A stretch of 64,000 bases of DNA from an uncultured Bacillota bacterium (GTDB taxonomy: Bacteria > Bacillota > Clostridia > Peptostreptococcales > Anaerovoracaceae): NCBI GenBank assembly GCA_927441425.1, contig CAKMKG010000023.1, positions 62,001 through 126,000 on the forward strand, written 5' to 3'. The notes beneath the pieces are model-generated. The model was given only the letters and a program-made list of their open reading frames with translations. It searched no databases and was not told the origin of the DNA. Every line of letters starts with the position of its first letter. Within the stretch, counting starts at the first letter, position 1. Positions 55,084 through 63,593 of this stretch are shown piece after piece. A program made the translations under genes and the position numbers.

Positions 55084-56226
55084 ATGAATTTTGATTTGAA
55101 TGAAGACCATATCATGATGCGTAAAATGGTGCGTGATTTTGCGGAGCAGGAATGTGCGCCGGGAGCAGAAGATCGGGACGAGAAGGAAGAATTCCCGATG
55201 GAATTATGGAAAAAATGCGGAGAACTCGGTCTCACCGGAATAACCTTTCCCGAAGAATATTGTGGTGTAGGAGCAGATTATCTATCTTATGCCATTACCG
55301 TTGAGGAGCTGTCTCGTGTAGATGCATCCTTAGGAGTTACGATTTCTGCTCATTCCAGTTTGTGTGCCAATCCGATCTATCTGTTCGGTACGGAGGAACA
55401 AAAGCAGAAATATCTGGTTCCATTGGTCACCGGTGAAAAAATGGGAGCCTTCGGACTGACCGAGGCAATGGCAGGTTCTGATGCATCAGGAACACGCACA
55501 ACCGCCGTCCGAGAAGGAAACGAATTTATCATAAACGGATCGAAGATTTTCATCACCAATGGCTACTATGCAGATACCTATGTGATCACAGCACAAATGG
55601 ATAAGAGCAAAGGAAACCGAGGGATCGCCGCTTTCATCCTCGAAAAGGGAATGCCGGGTTTCACCTTTGGTAAAAAAGAAAAAAAGATGGGAATTCGATC
55701 TTCGGCAACCTATGAGCTGGTTTTTGAAAATGTCCGTATTCCGGCAGAAAACCTGCTTGGGGAAGAAGGACAAGGATTCAAGATCGCCATGGTCACCCTT
55801 GATTACGGAAGAATCGGCATTGCATCGCAAGCGCTGGGAATTGCACAGGGGGCTTATGAGCAGGCACTCAAATATTCAAAAGAGAGATCTCAATTCGGCA
55901 AAACACTATCAGAGTTAGAGGTGATCCAATTTAAGCTGGCCGACATGGCACTGCAGATCGAGGCTGCTCGCCTTCTGGTTTATCAAGCTTGTCATATGGC
56001 CACTGAACACAGGCCTGTTTCAAAATACTCCGCTATGGCAAAGGTACATGCCTCAGAGACGGCAAACATGGTAGCCACACAGGCGGTTCAAATACTGGGA
56101 GGATACGGCTATACCCGTGATTACCCGGTAGAGAGAATGATGCGGGATGCCAAAATAACGGAAATTTATGAAGGAACCAGCGAAATCCAGCGGATCGTGA
56201 TCGCTGCGAATATTCTTAAGGATTGA
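55084..56226 (+). CDS. bcd: Butyryl-CoA dehydrogenase (acyl-CoA dehydrogenase)
   Basis: 380 residues, FAD-dependent. [20 protein letters not shown] and FITNGYYAD are FAD/substrate motifs; the catalytic Glu lies in [15 protein letters not shown]. Position directly before etfB-etfA is typical of the Bcd-EtfAB complex that reduces crotonyl-CoA with NADH and bifurcates electrons to ferredoxin. Short-chain specificity is inferred from context. Confidence 0.92.
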   Translation: MNFDLNEDHIMMRKMVRDFAEQECAPGAEDRDEKEEFPMELWKKCGELGLTGITFPEEYCGVGADYLSYAITVEELSRVDASLGVTISAHSSLCANPIYLFGTEEQKQKYLVPLVTGEKMGAFGLTEAMAGSDASGTRTTAVREGNEFIINGSKIFITNGYYADTYVITAQMDKSKGNRGIAAFILEKGMPGFTFGKKEKKMGIRSSATYELVFENVRIPAENLLGEEGQGFKIAMVTLDYGRIGIASQALGIAQGAYEQALKYSKERSQFGKTLSELEVIQFKLADMALQIEAARLLVYQACHMATEHRPVSKYSAMAKVHASETANMVATQAVQILGGYGYTRDYPVERMMRDAKITEIYEGTSEIQRIVIAANILKD

Positions 56227-56255
56227 TCGATTGAAGGAAGCAAGGAGGGATTAAT

Positions 56256-57029
56256 ATGGATATTGTCGTTTGCCTCAAACAAACATTTGATACGGAAGCA
56301 AAGATCGTTTTAAACAGCAATGGAAAAATCGACGGCACTGGAGTCAATTTGATCATGAACCCATATGACGAGTTTGCCGTTGAAGAAGCATTGAAGCTCA
56401 AAGAAAAATTCGGTGGACAGGTAACTCTGGTCAGCATGGGAGGAGAACGCGTCACGGAGTCTCTAAGGACGGCTCTGGCCATGGGGTGTGACGAGGCAGT
56501 TCTGATTCAAGATCCTGATCTGGAAAGCCCCGACGAATGGGTTACCGCCGAGGTGCTGGCGAAAGCTGTTTCCAAGATACCCTATGACATCATATTAGCA
56601 GGACGGATTGCAGTAGACGATGGTTCCGGACAGGTTGCGATCCGTTTGGCAGATGCGCTGAAGATTCCGTCTGTCAACTGCATCATCAAGCTTGAGGTTG
56701 AGGATGGCAAAGCGGCTGCGACCCGAGAAATAGATGGAGGGACGGAACTGATTGAGGTAAGATTGCCTGCGGTTCTGACTGCACAGAAAGGTCTGAATAT
56801 ACCACGTTATCCCAGCATGATGGGGATCATGAAGGCCAAGAAAAAAGAAATAAAGGGAATGACACTCGCTGATCTGGGCATAGGTGCTGCGGATCTGCCA
56901 CGAAAAATGAGCATTACGAAATTCAGTTTGCCGAGTCCCCGTAAAGGTGGCATTAAGATTTCCGGCGAAGCGGCCGATGCCGCAAAGGAACTTGCGCGTA
57001 TTTTACGGGAAGAAGCAAAGGTTATATAG
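56256..57029 (+). CDS. etfB: Electron transfer flavoprotein beta subunit
   Basis: 257 residues. MDIVVCLKQTFDTEAKIVLNSNGKIDGTGVN and NPYDEFAVEEALKLKEKFGG, then ILAGRIAVDDGSGQVAIRLAD and the C-terminal arm. Members of the bifurcating Etf group bind a second FAD here. AAGGAGGG upstream; followed by etfA after 15 bp. Confidence 0.95.
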   Translation: MDIVVCLKQTFDTEAKIVLNSNGKIDGTGVNLIMNPYDEFAVEEALKLKEKFGGQVTLVSMGGERVTESLRTALAMGCDEAVLIQDPDLESPDEWVTAEVLAKAVSKIPYDIILAGRIAVDDGSGQVAIRLADALKIPSVNCIIKLEVEDGKAAATREIDGGTELIEVRLPAVLTAQKGLNIPRYPSMMGIMKAKKKEIKGMTLADLGIGAADLPRKMSITKFSLPSPRKGGIKISGEAADAAKELARILREEAKVI

Positions 57030-57044
57030 AGAGGGGGAATTCAT

Positions 57045-58028
57045 ATGGCAAAAGGAATCTGGATCGTGATCGAACAAAACAAAGCCGAGATCCGCAACGT
57101 TTCTCTTGAACTTCTCAGTCAGGGACGAATGCTGGCGGATAAGACAGGCGATCCGTTGGTTGCGGTGATCCTTGGCAGTACTGTTTCTAAACTTGCAGGG
57201 ATCGTAACCCCTTACGGCGCAGATAAGGTAATACTCGTGGATGACGAGAACTTAGCTGATTATACGACAGGTGCTTACACATCTGTATTGAACAAACTGA
57301 TCCGAAAAGAAGAACCGCAGGCTGTACTCCTTGGCAATACAGCTGTCGGAAAAGACCTTGCTCCTCGTCTGGCCCAACGTCTTGGCGTTGGCATGGCCTC
57401 GGACTGTACTGGTATGGAATTTGATGAGGAGAGCTTCCTAACCTTCAGAAGGCCAATTTACGGCGGAAAAGCCTTTGCGCAGGTCATTGCAAATGCAAGA
57501 CCGGTACTTGCTACCATCCGTCCGAACACCTTCCCCATCGCATTGCCGGATACTGCCCGTCAGGCTGAAGTGATCAATGAAACGGCGGAGATCGATTCTG
57601 AAGATCTCAGAGCGATCGTTAAGGAAATTGTACTTGCTGCCTCTCAACGTCCGGAACTCATCGAAGCCAATGTGATTATTTCGGGCGGACGCGGTATGAA
57701 AGGCTCTGAAAATTACTGCATTCTGGAATCATGTGCTGATGTGATCGGGGCAGCTGTGGGAGCTTCTCGTGCAGCGGTAGATGCAGGGTGGATCGAGCAG
57801 AAGTTTCAGGTAGGGCAAACCGGTAAAACAGTTTCTCCAACCTTATATATTGCATGCGGGATTTCGGGAGCCATTCAGCATCTTGCAGGAATGGGAACCT
57901 CCAAAGTCATCGTCGCAATCAATAAAGATCCTGAGGCCAATATTTTTAATCTGGCTGATTACGGGATCGTAGGAGATCTCTTTGAAATTGTTCCGCTTCT
58001 GACGGAAGAATTCAAGAAGCTCGGCTAA
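57045..58028 (+). CDS. etfA: Electron transfer flavoprotein alpha subunit
   Basis: 327 residues. N-terminal domain resembling EtfB (WIVIEQNKAEIRNVSLELL), C-terminal FAD domain with VIISGGRGMKGSENY, VGASRAAVDAGW, QVGQTGKTVSPTLYIACGISGAIQHLAGM and VAINKDPEANIFNLADYGIVGD. No extra ferredoxin domain. Forms the Etf dimer working with Bcd. Confidence 0.96.
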   Translation: MAKGIWIVIEQNKAEIRNVSLELLSQGRMLADKTGDPLVAVILGSTVSKLAGIVTPYGADKVILVDDENLADYTTGAYTSVLNKLIRKEEPQAVLLGNTAVGKDLAPRLAQRLGVGMASDCTGMEFDEESFLTFRRPIYGGKAFAQVIANARPVLATIRPNTFPIALPDTARQAEVINETAEIDSEDLRAIVKEIVLAASQRPELIEANVIISGGRGMKGSENYCILESCADVIGAAVGASRAAVDAGWIEQKFQVGQTGKTVSPTLYIACGISGAIQHLAGMGTSKVIVAINKDPEANIFNLADYGIVGDLFEIVPLLTEEFKKLG

Positions 58029-58059
58029 TATGACTCTCATTATACTCTACATACCACCA

Positions 58060-58095
58060 GCTGCAACGCGGGGCTGACGCGCTTCGCGTTGCAGC
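58060..58095 (+). other. Intercistronic GC-rich hairpin
   Basis: 11-bp perfect stem GCTGCAACGCG / CGCGTTGCAGC with a 14-nt loop and no T tract, between etfA and the DUF6125-like gene. It could protect the 3' end of the bcd-etf message. Confidence 0.65.
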
Positions 58096-58120
58096 ATATC
58101 CCAAGAAAGGAGGAGCTGTT

Positions 58121-58870
58121 ATGGAAGACCATGGACAGAATATGGAAAAATTAAACGGAAAAGAGCTAGCTGAGCTTGCCGTTGACATGCTGCACAGGAC
58201 AATCGTGCACCATGTGTTCTGGTTCAAAGAAGTGGAACATCAGATGGGTTTCGAAAAAGCACTCGAAATAATGGGATCCGCATATGAGAAGAGTAGAGGG
58301 ATTCAGTTAAACCGCCTGGGCAAGCTCTTTGGATTTCAGATGGTTGACGGAATTCCTGAACCACTCCTCAACATGTCAACGGAAAAGCTTGAAGCGTTTA
58401 TTGAATTGCTGGGCGTAAACTGGTTGGCAGGGGACGGTATCTGGTTTCAATCGGTAGAGTCTGAATACGGTATGCTCGATGCGAAGAGATGCAATGATTC
58501 CTGCTGGGCTTGGTTTTCTCCTTTTGAGGCTTGGTCCATCAAACGGCTTTTGAACCTTCCTGAGCAGTCGGGAATCGACGGGCTGAAAAAAGCGCTGCAG
58601 CTGCGTATGTATGCCAAGATCAATGTGCAGTCCATGGACGACGAAAGTCCGGACAGCATTCTGCTCCGGATGAATCAATGCAGGGTGCAGGCAGCCAGAA
58701 AAAACAAGGGAATGGAAGATTATCCCTGCAAGTCTGCCGGTCTGGTAGAATACAACAATTTTGCGCGGGCCATCGATTCCAGAATCAAAACCGAGTGCAT
58801 CGGATGTCCACCGGATGATCATCCGGAAGAGTGGTTTTGTGCATGGCGATTCAGGATAGAAAAGGAGTGA
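58121..58870 (+). CDS. DUF6125-like cysteine-rich cytosolic protein
   Basis: 249 residues, mostly helical. Features: LHRTIVHHVFWFKEVEHQMG, RCNDSCWAWFSPFEAWSIKRL and the C-terminal CIGCPPDDHPEEWFCAWRF. It resembles DUF6125 proteins related to L-2-amino-thiazoline-4-carboxylate hydrolase-like families, but the family call is from memory. The clustered Cys and His could bind metal. The function in the glutaconyl-CoA cluster is unknown. Confidence 0.65.
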   Translation: MEDHGQNMEKLNGKELAELAVDMLHRTIVHHVFWFKEVEHQMGFEKALEIMGSAYEKSRGIQLNRLGKLFGFQMVDGIPEPLLNMSTEKLEAFIELLGVNWLAGDGIWFQSVESEYGMLDAKRCNDSCWAWFSPFEAWSIKRLLNLPEQSGIDGLKKALQLRMYAKINVQSMDDESPDSILLRMNQCRVQAARKNKGMEDYPCKSAGLVEYNNFARAIDSRIKTECIGCPPDDHPEEWFCAWRFRIEKE

Positions 58871-58877
58871 GGAAACA

Positions 58878-58976
58878 ATGATCGAATTAACACCATTCAA
58901 TATTATCCTGATGGCAGGAATATTCGCAGTTGTTGCAATTACCTTTGTTATTTGCATCAGAAGAGAACTCAGCTGA
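58878..58976 (+). CDS. 32-residue single-pass membrane protein
   Basis: GGAGTGAGG lies upstream of the ATG. The product MIELTPFNI... has one hydrophobic helix (about 8-25) and ends CIRRELS. It sits in the operon 8 bp after the DUF6125-like gene, before a second small membrane protein and gcdB. Candidate accessory subunit of the membrane decarboxylase. Confidence 0.65.
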   Translation: MIELTPFNIILMAGIFAVVAITFVICIRRELS

Positions 58977-59011
58977 GGCTTTCATTGAACAATGAGAAAG
59001 GATAGAGGTTT

Positions 59012-59152
59012 ATGAAAGAGATTTTAATAGCAATGGAGATGTATTATATCGCATTTGTGATTGCTTTCCTGATTGCTTGCTTAATTAAGGGAATGCAGGC
59101 TGTATTAAAGCGCATCTCTCCTAAAAAAGAAATAACAGAAGAAGGGAAATGA
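59012..59152 (+). CDS. 46-residue membrane protein, candidate OadG/GcdD-like subunit
   Basis: One membrane helix (about 10-28) followed by a basic then acidic tail (KRISPKKEITEEGK). A GAGG-type site lies upstream and gcdB starts 10 bp after its stop. Na+-pumping decarboxylases normally have a small single-helix gamma/delta subunit that holds the complex together; this gene occupies that place but is shorter than known ones (about 80-110 residues). Confidence 0.65.
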   Translation: MKEILIAMEMYYIAFVIAFLIACLIKGMQAVLKRISPKKEITEEGK

Positions 59153-59161
59153 GGTTGCAGC

Positions 59162-60364
59162 ATGAATTTATCCTTTTTATTTCAAGGTTTTGGAACGCTA
59201 TTTTATCAAGAGCCTGCTATTGCCGTTGCAAGAGTAGTATTGATTTTTTTAGGCATACTCCTTGTGTATTTGGGGAAACGAGGGACATTGGAACCATTAA
59301 TCATGATTCCGATGGGCTTTGGAATGGCGGCAGTGAATGCCGGTGTTTTGTTTTTTTCGGCTACGAAAACCGGAACTCTATTTCTTGATCCCCTTGTTTC
59401 AGATACCGACGGATTGATGCAAATCCTTCAGATTGATTTTCTACAGCCAATTTATACGTTTGCATTCAGCAATAGCCTAATTGCGTGTATCGTATTTATG
59501 GGTGTGGGCGTTCTGGCGGATGTAGGGAATGTTTTACGGTATCCCTTTACCAGTATGCTGATCGCTTTGTTTGCCGAGCTGGGTACCATCGCAACATTTC
59601 CGATTGCAACGGCTATGGGATTAACGTACGGAGAAGCCGCCGCCATATCTATCGTTGGAACAGCCGACGGCCCAATGGTGCTATTCAGTTCGTTGATGCT
59701 GGCGCCGGAGCTTTTTGTTCCGATTACCGTCATTGCATATTTGTATTTAAGCTTGACCTATGCAGGATATCCATTCCTTGTACGCCTTATGATTCCAAAG
59801 GAAATGAGGGGCCTCGCTGTAAAGACTTCGAGGAAAAACGATGTCACTTCCGGGCAGAAAATTGCTTTTGATATCATCGGCTGCGTCGTGCTAAGTCTGT
59901 TGCTGCCGGTGGCTGCGCCATTGTTTTTAAGTTTCTTTCTGGGGAATGCCATCAAAGAATCCGGTATCGTCAAGTACTCTCAAATGATTGAGGATGTTTT
60001 TCTTTACGCCGCCACATTTTTTTTGGGACTGATGCTTGGTGTATTATGCGAAGCGAGCACCATAATGAATCCTAAAGTCTTAATTCTGCTTTTACTCGGA
60101 ATCCTTGCACTTGCACTCTCCGGAATCGGCGGAATTATAGGCGGTTATGTTGTCTACCTGATCAATGGTAAGAAATTCAACCCGACAATTGGGATAGCCG
60201 GTGTGTCTTGTATTCCATCTACTGCAAAAATAGCCCAGCATGAGGTTGCCGCCATAAACAAACGTGCGGTTATCCTTCAATTCGCAATGGGAGCAAGTAT
60301 CTGTGGCGTGATTACGTCCGCGATTATTACAGGTATTTATGTATCAATGATTCCGTTACTTTAG
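59162..60364 (+). CDS. gcdB: Na+-translocating decarboxylase beta subunit
   Basis: 400 residues, about ten membrane helices. Conserved segments include ACIVFMGVGVLADVGNVL, EAAAISIVGTADGPMVLFSS with the Asp used for Na+ and proton handling in OadB/GcdB, and IAGVSCIPSTAKIAQHE. It decarboxylates carboxybiotin and exports Na+. Pairing with GcdA makes glutaconyl-CoA the likely substrate. Confidence 0.93.
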   Translation: MNLSFLFQGFGTLFYQEPAIAVARVVLIFLGILLVYLGKRGTLEPLIMIPMGFGMAAVNAGVLFFSATKTGTLFLDPLVSDTDGLMQILQIDFLQPIYTFAFSNSLIACIVFMGVGVLADVGNVLRYPFTSMLIALFAELGTIATFPIATAMGLTYGEAAAISIVGTADGPMVLFSSLMLAPELFVPITVIAYLYLSLTYAGYPFLVRLMIPKEMRGLAVKTSRKNDVTSGQKIAFDIIGCVVLSLLLPVAAPLFLSFFLGNAIKESGIVKYSQMIEDVFLYAATFFLGLMLGVLCEASTIMNPKVLILLLLGILALALSGIGGIIGGYVVYLINGKKFNPTIGIAGVSCIPSTAKIAQHEVAAINKRAVILQFAMGASICGVITSAIITGIYVSMIPLL

Positions 60365-60374
60365 GAAGTATAAG

Positions 60375-60394
60375 TTGTACGGATAACCGTACAG
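60375..60394 (+). promoter_or_regulatory. Second copy of the TTGTAYGG / CCRTACAG dyad
   Basis: TTGTACGG-ATAA-CCGTACAG repeats the dyad at 54625-54644 (TTGTATGG-AAAC-CCATACAG), with the base pair change compensated in both arms. It lies between gcdB and the next gene. No sigma-54 promoter follows; it could be a DNA operator or an RNA hairpin. Confidence 0.65.
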
Positions 60395-60425
60395 TATTAA
60401 ATTATTGTTTAACAGGAGGTTTGAG

Positions 60426-61583
60426 ATGGATTTTGGATTGACAGAAGAACAAAAAATGGTTCAAGATATGGCCCGTAATTTTGCTGATAATGAGATTGCG
60501 CCTTATGTGGAAGAAGATGAAGAGAATCATTACTATCGTAGAGAGATACTGACGAAAATGGGAGAGCTGGGACTTTTAGGGTGGAGCATACCGGAGGAGT
60601 ACGGCGGAAACGGCATGGGCTGGATGGAAGCGGTAACGGCTTTATATGAAATATCCAAGGTGCATACAGCATGGAGATTAAGCATCAGCGGAAACTGCTG
60701 GGGACCTGCCATGACGATCAACGAATGGGGAACAGAAGAGCAGAAGCAAAAATATATCCCTGACTTAGTAAGCGGAAAAGCAGTTGGAAGCTTTGCCATG
60801 ACCGAGGCCAACTCGGGATCTGACGTAGGAAGCATGAAGATGTTTGCGGCAGACAAAGGAGATCACTGGCTAATGAACGGTTCAAAGATGTGGATATCCG
60901 GCGGACATAGCAGTGACACCGGACTGGTCTATGCAGTGACCACAGAAGGGGGCGGTCCGAGAGGCTTGTCCTGCTTTATCATAGACTATAATAACACACC
61001 GGGCATTTCAAGAATTCCTATCACCAAGAAAGTGGGTATGTGGACGGCGCCCACGTCGGAAATCGTATTTGAGAATGCGGTGGTTCCGAAGGAAAATATT
61101 CTGGGCGAGGTCAATAAGGGCTTCCAGATCTGCATGTGGATGCTGAACAACACGAGAATGGGCTGTGCAACTGGAGCGGCAGCGCTGTCGGCAGCATGTC
61201 TGGAAGGCGCGGTGAACTACGCCAATGAGCGTACCCAGTTCGGACAGCAGATCGGAAAGTTCCAGATGATCCAGCAGCAGATTGCAGAGATGAAGCTGGA
61301 GGATGAAGCAGCTAAATATCTGGTATTCAGGGCGGCATGGCTGAAGGAAAACAAGTTGCCGAGCCAGCAGGCCACCTCCATGGCGAAGCTGGCAAGCTGC
61401 AACGCCGCGGTGCATGCTGCGAACATGGCAATGAAAATCTACGGATCCTACGGCTATTCGACGGAATATCCATGCGGAAGATGGCTGCGGGATGCAAAGC
61501 AGTTTGAAACACTGGAAGGAACCTCCAATATCCATATGGGAATTGTTGCAGGGATCGAGCTGGGCTATCAGCCTAACAGGTAG
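60426..61583 (+). CDS. Glutaryl-CoA dehydrogenase-like acyl-CoA dehydrogenase
   Basis: 385 residues. MDFGLTEEQKMVQDMARNFADNEIAPYV start, SFAMTEANSGSDVGSMKM FAD motif and the catalytic Glu in FETLEGTSNIHMGIV. It differs clearly from the Bcd copy at 55084. Flanked by gcdB and gcdA, it is best read as a non-decarboxylating glutaryl-CoA dehydrogenase giving glutaconyl-CoA, with Etf as partner. Substrate is inferred. AGGAGGT 4 nt before ATG. Confidence 0.8.
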   Translation: MDFGLTEEQKMVQDMARNFADNEIAPYVEEDEENHYYRREILTKMGELGLLGWSIPEEYGGNGMGWMEAVTALYEISKVHTAWRLSISGNCWGPAMTINEWGTEEQKQKYIPDLVSGKAVGSFAMTEANSGSDVGSMKMFAADKGDHWLMNGSKMWISGGHSSDTGLVYAVTTEGGGPRGLSCFIIDYNNTPGISRIPITKKVGMWTAPTSEIVFENAVVPKENILGEVNKGFQICMWMLNNTRMGCATGAAALSAACLEGAVNYANERTQFGQQIGKFQMIQQQIAEMKLEDEAAKYLVFRAAWLKENKLPSQQATSMAKLASCNAAVHAANMAMKIYGSYGYSTEYPCGRWLRDAKQFETLEGTSNIHMGIVAGIELGYQPNR

Positions 61584-61643
61584 ATTTAGAATGGCTGTCA
61601 GCGAACAGACAATCAATGCAGTCTCGCATGAAAGGAGAATAAA

Positions 61644-63386
61644 ATGATAGATTACGGATATCCTTTACATCCCTATTTTACAGAAATGCCGGGCATTGGC
61701 AATGACTTGGCACGTACGCTTAAAAAAAATATAGAAGAATTACAGGAGCAGGAAGCGGTCATAACCCAGGAAGTTGAGCGGGTAAAAAACAATGGCAAGG
61801 CTACTGAGGCGATGAATGAAAAAGGAGAATGGACAGCATGGCAGCGTCTGGAATATCTCGTAGATCCGGGTACATGGTGTCCTCTGCATACAATCTATGA
61901 TCCGTTGGAAAATGAAGAAGGCAATACGGGAGTCATTGACGGGCTTGGAAAAATCAACGGTAAATGGGCAATCATTATTGCTTCAAATAATAAGGTTATG
62001 GCCGGAGCATGGCTTTCGGGACAGGCGGATAACGTTCTGCGTGTTACCGATATTGCAAAGAGACTCCATCTGCCTTTGGTTTGGGTGCTGAATTGCAGCG
62101 GTGCCAAGCTGATGGAGCAGGAGCGGCTATATCCGAACCGCAGAGGAAGCGGCACACCGTTCTTCCGGCATGCTGAGCTGCAGAAGCTGGGCGTTCCGAT
62201 CATAGTAGGAATTTATGGAACCAATCCCGCCGGCGGTGGGTATCATTCCATTAGCCCCACAGTTTTAATCGGGCATAAAAAGTGCAATATGGCGGTGGGA
62301 GGCGCGGGGATCGTCAGTGGTATGGCTCCGAAAGGTTATATCGATGACGAGGTTGCCGAGGCCCTGATCGAGGCAACCAAGAAATTTAAAGCAACCCCTC
62401 CCGGCCGTGTTGAGATCCATCACAACGGAACAGGCTTTATCAGGGACGTCTGTGATACGGAAGAGGAAGTCCTTGATGATATCAAACGCTATATGGATAC
62501 GTTACCTGCATATGATCCGCTGTTTTTCAGAGTAGCAGAACCTGCGGAACCCAAATATCCCGCGGAGGACCTCTATAGCTTGATCCCATTGAATCCCAAA
62601 CGGGTTTATTCCATGCACGAGGTACTGGCCCGGCTGTTCGACAACAGTGAGCACATGGAGTTCAGACCGGATTATGGACCTGAAATGTATTGTGGATTAG
62701 CTAAAATTGACGGTTTCTTATGCGGATTTATCGCCAACAATCAGGGAGGCCTGGGAACCGGTTATCCTAAATATGCGGAATATGAAGGAATCGGCGGTAA
62801 GCTTTACCGCGAAGGACTAATTAAAATGAACGAGTTCGTGACTTTGTGCGGCCGTGATCGGATTCCTCTAATCTGGGTGCAGGATACAACTGGGATCGAT
62901 GTGGGTGATACGGCGGAGCAAGCGGAGATGCTGGGCCTTGGTATGGCACTAATCTATTCCATTGAACAATCGGATAATCCTATGATGACCATTGTTCTAC
63001 GAAAGGGAACCGCGGCAGCACATTATGTGTTAGGCGGCCCGCAGGCAAATAACAATAATGCCTTTACACTAGGTACCGCTGCCACTGAAATTTATGTCAT
63101 GCATGGAGAAACTGCAGCTGCGGCATCCTACGCGCGCCGATTGGTAAAAGATCAGGAAGAAGGAAAGCCTTTAGATGCTACCATAGCAAAGATGAACGAC
63201 ATCATTCAGCAGTACAATGATAAATCCAGACCGGCTTATTGCGCTGAAAAAGGCTTTGTTGATGAGATCGTTACACTTCCGAATCTGAGAAATTACTGTA
63301 AGGCATTCGTTGGATCCTATTATCAGAATCCAACAACGATTTGCGCGACCCATCAAATGCTGACTCCGAGAGTGATTAAAGGGTAA
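61644..63386 (+). CDS. gcdA: Glutaconyl-CoA decarboxylase alpha subunit (carboxyltransferase)
   Basis: 580 residues, close to the ~587 of Acidaminococcus GcdA, which it resembles along its length. VLNCSGAKLMEQERLYPNRRGSGTPFFRHAEL, GIYGTNPAGGGYHSISPTVLIGHKKCNMAVGGAGI, NEFVTLCGRDRIPLIWVQDTTGIDVG and LRKGTAAAHYVLGGPQ. It has the two crotonase-fold domains of biotin-dependent carboxyltransferases. Transfers CO2 from glutaconyl-CoA to biotin, leaving crotonyl-CoA. AAAGGAG site upstream. Confidence 0.95.
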   Translation: MIDYGYPLHPYFTEMPGIGNDLARTLKKNIEELQEQEAVITQEVERVKNNGKATEAMNEKGEWTAWQRLEYLVDPGTWCPLHTIYDPLENEEGNTGVIDGLGKINGKWAIIIASNNKVMAGAWLSGQADNVLRVTDIAKRLHLPLVWVLNCSGAKLMEQERLYPNRRGSGTPFFRHAELQKLGVPIIVGIYGTNPAGGGYHSISPTVLIGHKKCNMAVGGAGIVSGMAPKGYIDDEVAEALIEATKKFKATPPGRVEIHHNGTGFIRDVCDTEEEVLDDIKRYMDTLPAYDPLFFRVAEPAEPKYPAEDLYSLIPLNPKRVYSMHEVLARLFDNSEHMEFRPDYGPEMYCGLAKIDGFLCGFIANNQGGLGTGYPKYAEYEGIGGKLYREGLIKMNEFVTLCGRDRIPLIWVQDTTGIDVGDTAEQAEMLGLGMALIYSIEQSDNPMMTIVLRKGTAAAHYVLGGPQANNNNAFTLGTAATEIYVMHGETAAAASYARRLVKDQEEGKPLDATIAKMNDIIQQYNDKSRPAYCAEKGFVDEIVTLPNLRNYCKAFVGSYYQNPTTICATHQMLTPRVIKG

Positions 63387-63427
63387 GAAGACATAGATTT
63401 ACATCAGATGCATGTAAGATGAACAGA

Positions 63428-63467
63428 GGGGTTGGCTAAATGCTCTTGGTCAGTCCCTTTGTATTTT
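63428..63467 (+). terminator. Terminator after gcdA
   Basis: 9-bp stem with three G-U pairs (63428-63436 / 63449-63457), then TTTGTATTTT. Confidence 0.6.
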
Positions 63468-63475
63468 CCATCGTC

Positions 63476-63504
63476 TTGACGAAAGGATGCCTTCCTTTTA
63501 TACT
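63476..63504 (+). promoter_or_regulatory. Promoter of the CBS-domain gene
   Basis: TTGACG (63476-63481), 17-bp spacer, TATACT (63499-63504). A dyad CTATGT-N8-ACATAG (63503-63522) overlaps the -10 and start region. Confidence 0.7.
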
Positions 63505-63593
63505 ATGTATAACAAGACATAGGGAAGCCATATCAGATGCATAAGTTCGCCAACAATTCGTTTCATTGGGCGAGCTGGTAAAGGGAGAAAAAA

